Assembly (NCBI GenBank): GCA_009691315.1
Contig: SICT01000044.1
Span: 1 to 8,449 of the forward strand
Direction: 5' to 3'
DNA length: 8,449 nt
From: Candidatus Uhrbacteria bacterium
Lineage (GTDB): Bacteria; Patescibacteriota; Patescibacteriia; 2-12-FULL-60-25
Shown here: positions 4,702-8,449 of the stretch, piece after piece
How the letters are laid out: the number at the start of each line of letters is the position of its first letter
Numbering within the stretch: the stretch's first letter is position 1
The notes under the pieces: model-generated
The model's input: the letters and a program-made list of their open reading frames with translations, nothing else
Told to the model about the DNA's origin: nothing
The model's database searches: none
Position numbers and translations under genes: made by a program

Positions 4702-7430
4702 TTATTACCCCGCAATACCTGTTTGATGCCTCTGGCGATACGTACAGCCCAGTTTAGCTGCAACATGCGTATCTTTTGATCCTGCTCATCAATCTGTTTT
4801 TGACACTGAGCCAGCTGAGCTTCAAGCGCGCCCACCACTGCAACTGCGCGCTCACGCGCTGCGATACCCTCTTCACGAACCGCGTCAACTTCACGTTTGT
4901 TTGCCTGCCGTTCAGTGATTGCATCTTCAGCGAGCCTGGTCAGCTGCGCATCGAGCGCAGACTCCGCCGCCATGGCGCGCTCACGCGCTGCGATACCCTC
5001 TTCACGAACCGCGTCAACTTCACGTTTGTTTGCCTGCCGTTCAGTGATTGCATCTTCAGCGAGCCTGGTCAGCTGCGCCTCGAGCGCAGACACCACTGCC
5101 ATTGCGCGCTCATGCGCTGCGGCAGCCTCTTGACGCACTCTTTTCGATGTAGAAAAACCATCGATATCATCACGAAGTTGGCCAAGAGATCGATAAATCA
5201 TAATATCGTCAGGTGATGCCAACTGCAAAATGGATGTTGTATCTTTGAAAAAATCAACCTTCCCTATGGCCTGTCGAATTCCGAAAAAGTGGCCTCGAAA
5301 AGAAATCAGATTAAAACCTTTATAACCTTCTACCATTAATTCTGGTTTTTCCGCCCACTCGCTTAGACTTTTCTCAAATCGCTCAATTTCAAAGTCAACC
5401 ATGAATTTTTTAGTGTCGATCGCAGTCCTTTTAGGATGTTCATCAGAACTTTTTTTCTTCGGATTATCTGCGCAGCTTGCCGGTCTACGTTTTACTTTGT
5501 ACGAGTCAATATACAAAGTATCTAATTCCGAATTAACGAAGAATTTCACGGCATCCATGGGCGTTTCGACAATCGGCTCACCCGGCCCATTGAAAGAGGT
5601 GTTCAGCAGGATTGGCACTCCCGTAAACCGGAAATATTCAGTAAGCAGATCATAAAAAGCCCCATTATTTTCATTAACCGTTTGTATCCTTGCAGTCCCA
5701 TCCACATGAGTGATGGCGGGTATTTCTTTGGATTCAACGGTAGCATTGAACAACATGTATGGCGAAGGCAGCGGGCAGGCAGAAAACCACTTTCCGGCCT
5801 CGGATTCCAGTACCACTGGCGCAAAAGGTCGCCACAGCTCCCTTTTCTTGATTTTGTTGACCCGTTCCCAGTTCTTGGTATCCCGAGCATCAGCAAGAAT
5901 TGAGCGATGACCCAAAGCGCGAGGGCCAACTTCACTTCTTCCGTGAAACCAGCCTATTACATGATTTTTTTCCAGCTCCCGTGCCGCATCCAGCGACCAA
6001 TCAGATATTTTTTCGCAATCTACCTGTTCCTTAAAACATTCAATGGCGGACAGAATATGGGATTCCTCGATTCGCGGACCCATAAAAGGAAAGTTGGAGT
6101 GGTTGCTACTCTTTTTCTTCAATGGTTGATCTAAAAGATTGTGGTAGCAGCTGAGCGCTGCACCGATCGCCAACCCGCTGTCGTCACACCCAGGCTCTAC
6201 AAAAACTGTTTTAAAAGGCCCCTTGTTGTAGATACGGCTGTTCGTGGGACAATTGAGCGCATTTCCGCCCGACAAACACAAATCGTCAACGACAATTTTA
6301 TTCTGCCTCAAATAGTTGTGCAAAATTTCAACTAATGCCAGCGTGTTTTCTTCAAACAATTTCTGCGTACTTGCGGCTATATCAACATTAATTGGAGCGG
6401 TCATCCTTACAACATCCCCGAACGGCTCCATGTCATACCCCCTATCCTTCGCGAGTGTCAGGCAGTGATAAATCCAACACTCAACTACGGAGCTAATATC
6501 TGTTTTATGGGTTATATTTACGAGGTCGTTCCAATTACCAAGAAATTTACTGTCGTAAAAAGACGGCCTGCCATACGCCGCGAGTCCCATCAGTTTCCCG
6601 GCCGACGAGTATCCCAAGTTCATAAAAGATGCGACTTGATCGTACAAAATACCAAGGATTGAATGATGTGGGGCGATGGGGTAAATCTTATTTTCCTCGG
6701 CGTAATAAAACATTCCGCTGTCATATCCCTCCCCATTTCCCCCATCCTGAACCAATATCGCGGCCTTACGAAATCCTGACTGGTAATAACTAGAGGCTGC
6801 GTGGCAAGCATGATGGTGGATAAAAAAGGCGGGCAAGCGGCAACCCTGCAAAGAAATAGATGCAGGAAAATGAAACCCATATCTCAAATAATCGCTTTTG
6901 ACTTCTGAAGATAACTTGGAAGATGACAATTCTTTTAATGTCTTAGAAGGCTTCCAAAGATCATCAGTAATATAGTCATCCAGCCAGCCAGAAAATTCAT
7001 TTTCTTTACCTTCAAACTCCTTGAATTCCGGAAAATATTTTGAATACATTTCCTTCGCATAAATTTCTGACTTGGGCAAACTCTCTTCACTTAAAAGTAC
7101 TGAAAAAACGCGTCGACTTAATACCGTAATTTTATCCATCGTTGTTCGGCAGGCAATATCATTTCCGCGATTAATATCGATAGATATTGAAACTTCTTCG
7201 GGATCATCCACAATAAGTTCTACTCCTTGTGTGGAGGTAATTGCGCAAAAATCGATTTGATTGGCATTTACACCGGCATCTATTAGCGCCTTGCAAATCG
7301 TTTGGAGATCGAGCGTCATCGCATGTTTGACGCCTGTTTGCCTTTCACGAATCACACAAGAAACAATTTTTCCGTCTACCAGTACAGCAGCACCCGCATC
7401 ATGGCCAAAATGCAAACCAAGAATAATCAT
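4698..7430 (-). CDS. Carbamoyltransferase (NodU/CmcH/TobZ family) with C-terminal GFN module and coiled coil
   Basis: This enzyme transfers a carbamoyl group, made from carbamoyl phosphate and ATP via carbamoyl-AMP in the family, to a hydroxyl that here is probably on a sugar of the exported glycan. The Kae1-like domain shows GLHFGHDAGA (5-14), the metal-binding HxxxH at 206-210 within HHHACHAAS, QDGGNGEG (228-235), SAGKLMGLAAYGRP (276-289) and LSGGNALN (386-393). The YrdC-like C-terminal domain shows GRSEVGPRALGHRS (497-510), RPFAP (534-538), LLNTSFNGPGEPIVETP (608-624) and ends near 648. Residues about 70-200 are longer than I expect between the first motif and HxxxH. Beyond 650 come a charged linker, one GFN module (697-727), a coiled coil (about 762-893) with a 43-residue tandem repeat, and a basic tail (LNWAVRIARGIKQVL). 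It overlaps both neighbours by ATGA. The catalytic assignment is firm; substrate is inference. Confidence 0.93.
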   Translation of the reverse strand: MIILGLHFGHDAGAAVLVDGKIVSCVIRERQTGVKHAMTLDLQTICKALIDAGVNANQIDFCAITSTQGVELIVDDPEEVSISIDINRGNDIACRTTMDKITVLSRRVFSVLLSEESLPKSEIYAKEMYSKYFPEFKEFEGKENEFSGWLDDYITDDLWKPSKTLKELSSSKLSSEVKSDYLRYGFHFPASISLQGCRLPAFFIHHHACHAASSYYQSGFRKAAILVQDGGNGEGYDSGMFYYAEENKIYPIAPHHSILGILYDQVASFMNLGYSSAGKLMGLAAYGRPSFYDSKFLGNWNDLVNITHKTDISSVVECWIYHCLTLAKDRGYDMEPFGDVVRMTAPINVDIAASTQKLFEENTLALVEILHNYLRQNKIVVDDLCLSGGNALNCPTNSRIYNKGPFKTVFVEPGCDDSGLAIGAALSCYHNLLDQPLKKKSSNHSNFPFMGPRIEESHILSAIECFKEQVDCEKISDWSLDAARELEKNHVIGWFHGRSEVGPRALGHRSILADARDTKNWERVNKIKKRELWRPFAPVVLESEAGKWFSACPLPSPYMLFNATVESKEIPAITHVDGTARIQTVNENNGAFYDLLTEYFRFTGVPILLNTSFNGPGEPIVETPMDAVKFFVNSELDTLYIDSYKVKRRPASCADNPKKKSSDEHPKRTAIDTKKFMVDFEIERFEKSLSEWAEKPELMVEGYKGFNLISFRGHFFGIRQAIGKVDFFKDTTSILQLASPDDIMIYRSLGQLRDDIDGFSTSKRVRQEAAAAHERAMAVVSALEAQLTRLAEDAITERQANKREVDAVREEGIAARERAMAAESALDAQLTRLAEDAITERQANKREVDAVREEGIAARERAVAVVGALEAQLAQCQKQIDEQDQKIRMLQLNWAVRIARGIKQVLRGNK
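4846..5138 (-). repeat. 129-bp in-frame tandem repeat encoding the coiled coil
   Basis: A 129-bp unit starts at 4846, repeats at 4975 and starts a partial, diverged third copy at 5104. Positions 4846-4949 and 4975-5078 are identical over 104 bases; after one mismatch (4950/5079) another 12 bases agree. Bases 4807-4845 also resemble the end of the unit. The unit encodes 43 residues rich in Ala, Glu and Arg (ALxAQLTRLAEDAITERQ...), a coiled-coil sequence. The near-perfect DNA identity means recent duplication or ongoing homogenisation. Gain or loss of units would keep the frame. Confidence 0.95.
5250..5339 (-). repeat. GFN module in the carbamoyltransferase (residues 698-727)
   Basis: This shorter copy reads LMVEGYKGFNLISF, then HFFGI, then a Gly and VDF. 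Over the first 28 positions it matches the second module of the neighbouring glycosyltransferase in 11, with most other changes conservative. The EGAF and SG end part has diverged. It sits between the catalytic region and the coiled coil. Confidence 0.75.
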
Positions 7431-8449
7431 GTAGACACCGGCTTGCTCACCATTGGTAATTGAGAAATTATCTGACTCATGGCATCCATCTCAACTATTC
7501 CATTAAATCCCTCTTTGTGAGACTGAACGTGTATATGTGCCAGGTCGGTTCGGTGATCAGCCAAAACATATTGATTGTTGACCCTGTCTGAGGCAGCTAG
7601 CGTTATGAAAAAATCTCCTCTAGCGAGATTCATCTTTATTTCATAACAAAAAACAACGATCTCATGAGCTACAACTGGACGAACGTCGATCTCATCCAGC
7701 CAAGTATTGGTTCCAAAAATCTTAATCCCATCAATAGTTTTTATGGTTAACCCATAAACCGGGAATTGAAAAAGCTGATGAAATACAATTTTCATATATA
7801 TTTTTATCGTATCCCCAGTTTTTATCTCAGTAGTGTCGAAATCGTCGCCGCAAACACAAACATAGTCCAAAATTTCCGCACGCTTGTTTCCTATCCTGTT
7901 CTCATTTTGATTGTAGTTTTTCCTGTTGACGCAATTATCGGCTTCCGGGATTTCCTCAAGAAATATTTCCAATTCATTTCTCGTTCGGTTTGAATCGTTC
8001 ACAGCAGCCGAGGCCACTTTGAAAATATTTTCGTGGTGTGTATCAATCAGCTTTGACTTTCCACCGCTCCCGAAAAGAATTTCGAAATAAATGTTGGCCA
8101 CATCATTAGGCGCCCCTATTTCCACTGCCAGCCCTTGTTCCAGCAAAACTGCACAATCGCAAAGCCGGACTACGGTTTCCACATCATGTGTCACCAATAT
8201 TATTGTCTTGCCATTTTCCCGGAACTCGTTAAATTTTCTGTAACATTTATTCTGAAATTTCGCATCCCCAACAGCCAAAGCTTCATCAACGATCAGGATA
8301 TCCGGATCAACATTGATCGCAGCAGCAAACGCCACGCGCACAAACATGCCGGAAGAATAAATCTTGACAGGTTGGTCAAAGAAATCACCGATATCTGCGA
8401 ACTCTTCGACGGCAGGAATCCTACGCAACATCTCCTGTCGGGGAATTCC
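7427..8449 (-). CDS. wzt: Wzt-type ABC transporter ATP-binding protein with C-terminal cargo domain (5' end missing)
   Basis: This is the ATPase of an ABC-2 polysaccharide exporter, which pairs with a Wzm-type membrane protein to move lipid-linked glycan across the inner membrane. Only the last 340 residues are present. The frame stays open to the right edge (GIPRQE precedes the ATG at 8431), so that ATG is internal; Walker A lies outside the window. Visible in the 340-residue segment are IYSSGMFVRVAFA (signature region, about 30-42), DILIVDEALAVGD (Walker B and D-loop, 50-62) and ILVTHD (H-loop, 84-89). A linker with the Wzt-typical NYNQNENRIG (178-187) and AEILDY follows, then a beta-sandwich C-terminal domain (about 190-325) with the hallmark GIKIFGTNTW (241-250). 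In E. coli O8/O9a this domain binds the chemically capped glycan end. The stop overlaps the carbamoyltransferase start as ATGA, which fits export of a carbamoylated glycan. Confidence 0.93.
   Translation of the reverse strand, partial: GIPRQEMLRRIPAVEEFADIGDFFDQPVKIYSSGMFVRVAFAAAINVDPDILIVDEALAVGDAKFQNKCYRKFNEFRENGKTIILVTHDVETVVRLCDCAVLLEQGLAVEIGAPNDVANIYFEILFGSGGKSKLIDTHHENIFKVASAAVNDSNRTRNELEIFLEEIPEADNCVNRKNYNQNENRIGNKRAEILDYVCVCGDDFDTTEIKTGDTIKIYMKIVFHQLFQFPVYGLTIKTIDGIKIFGTNTWLDEIDVRPVVAHEIVVFCYEIKMNLARGDFFITLAASDRVNNQYVLADHRTDLAHIHVQSHKEGFNGIVEMDAMSQIISQLPMVSKPVST

Noticed and set aside
4776..5216. Plus-strand open frames across the coiled-coil repeat (4776-5216 and 4897-5133)
   Set aside because: They are antisense shadows of the repeat in the carbamoyltransferase; their own repetition follows from the 129-bp unit, and the minus-strand frame has clear coiled-coil composition and family motifs upstream.
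8429..8431. ATG at 8431 as the start of the ATPase gene
   Set aside because: The frame is open to the window edge with family-like sequence before it, and the signature motif would lie only about 25 residues from such a start, leaving no Walker A; the gene is cut by the window.

Overview
The window is an accessory surface-polysaccharide (LPS O-antigen or similar glycan) locus from a Gram-negative bacterium, probably a beta- or gammaproteobacterium. The evidence is an ABC-2-type polysaccharide exporter ATPase with a cargo-recognition tail, a sugar carbamoyltransferase, three glycosyltransferase-type proteins and a lipoprotein. Genus cannot be told from the sequence alone. All genes lie on the minus strand, so transcription runs from the right edge to the left. 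The order is wzt-like ATPase (3' part, 8449-7427), carbamoyltransferase (7430-4698), two-part glycosyltransferase (4701-2467), GT-B-like protein (2462-1485), discoidin-domain lipoprotein (1445-954), and a GT-A glycosyltransferase (869-75) whose 3' end is interrupted. The first three genes overlap by ATGA, the fourth follows after 4 nt, and the fifth after 39 nt, so this is one tightly coupled operon. No promoter is visible inside it.

The most interesting part is the central pair. The carbamoyltransferase is 910 residues, well beyond the catalytic domains that end near residue 648. It continues into a short GFN module (697-727), then a long charged coiled coil built from a 43-residue (129-nt) near-perfect tandem repeat, then a basic tail. 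The neighbouring 744-residue glycosyltransferase ends in two more copies of the same GFN module. The ATPase next door carries a Wzt C-terminal domain, which in studied systems binds the capped end of the finished glycan. By analogy with the O9a WbdD system (capping enzyme plus coiled-coil molecular ruler plus Wzt cap recognition), I propose that this locus makes a carbamoyl-capped glycan whose length may be set by the repeat-containing coiled coil. This is inference from architecture.

The left edge (1-146) looks like the end of an IS21-type insertion sequence: two perfect 20-bp direct repeats lie next to a terminal CA at 146. It fuses in frame to the last glycosyltransferase and replaces its C-terminus. 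A second, weaker repeat-bearing stretch (893-953) between the lipoprotein and this glycosyltransferase may be a leftover end of another element. No RNA genes or CRISPR arrays were seen.
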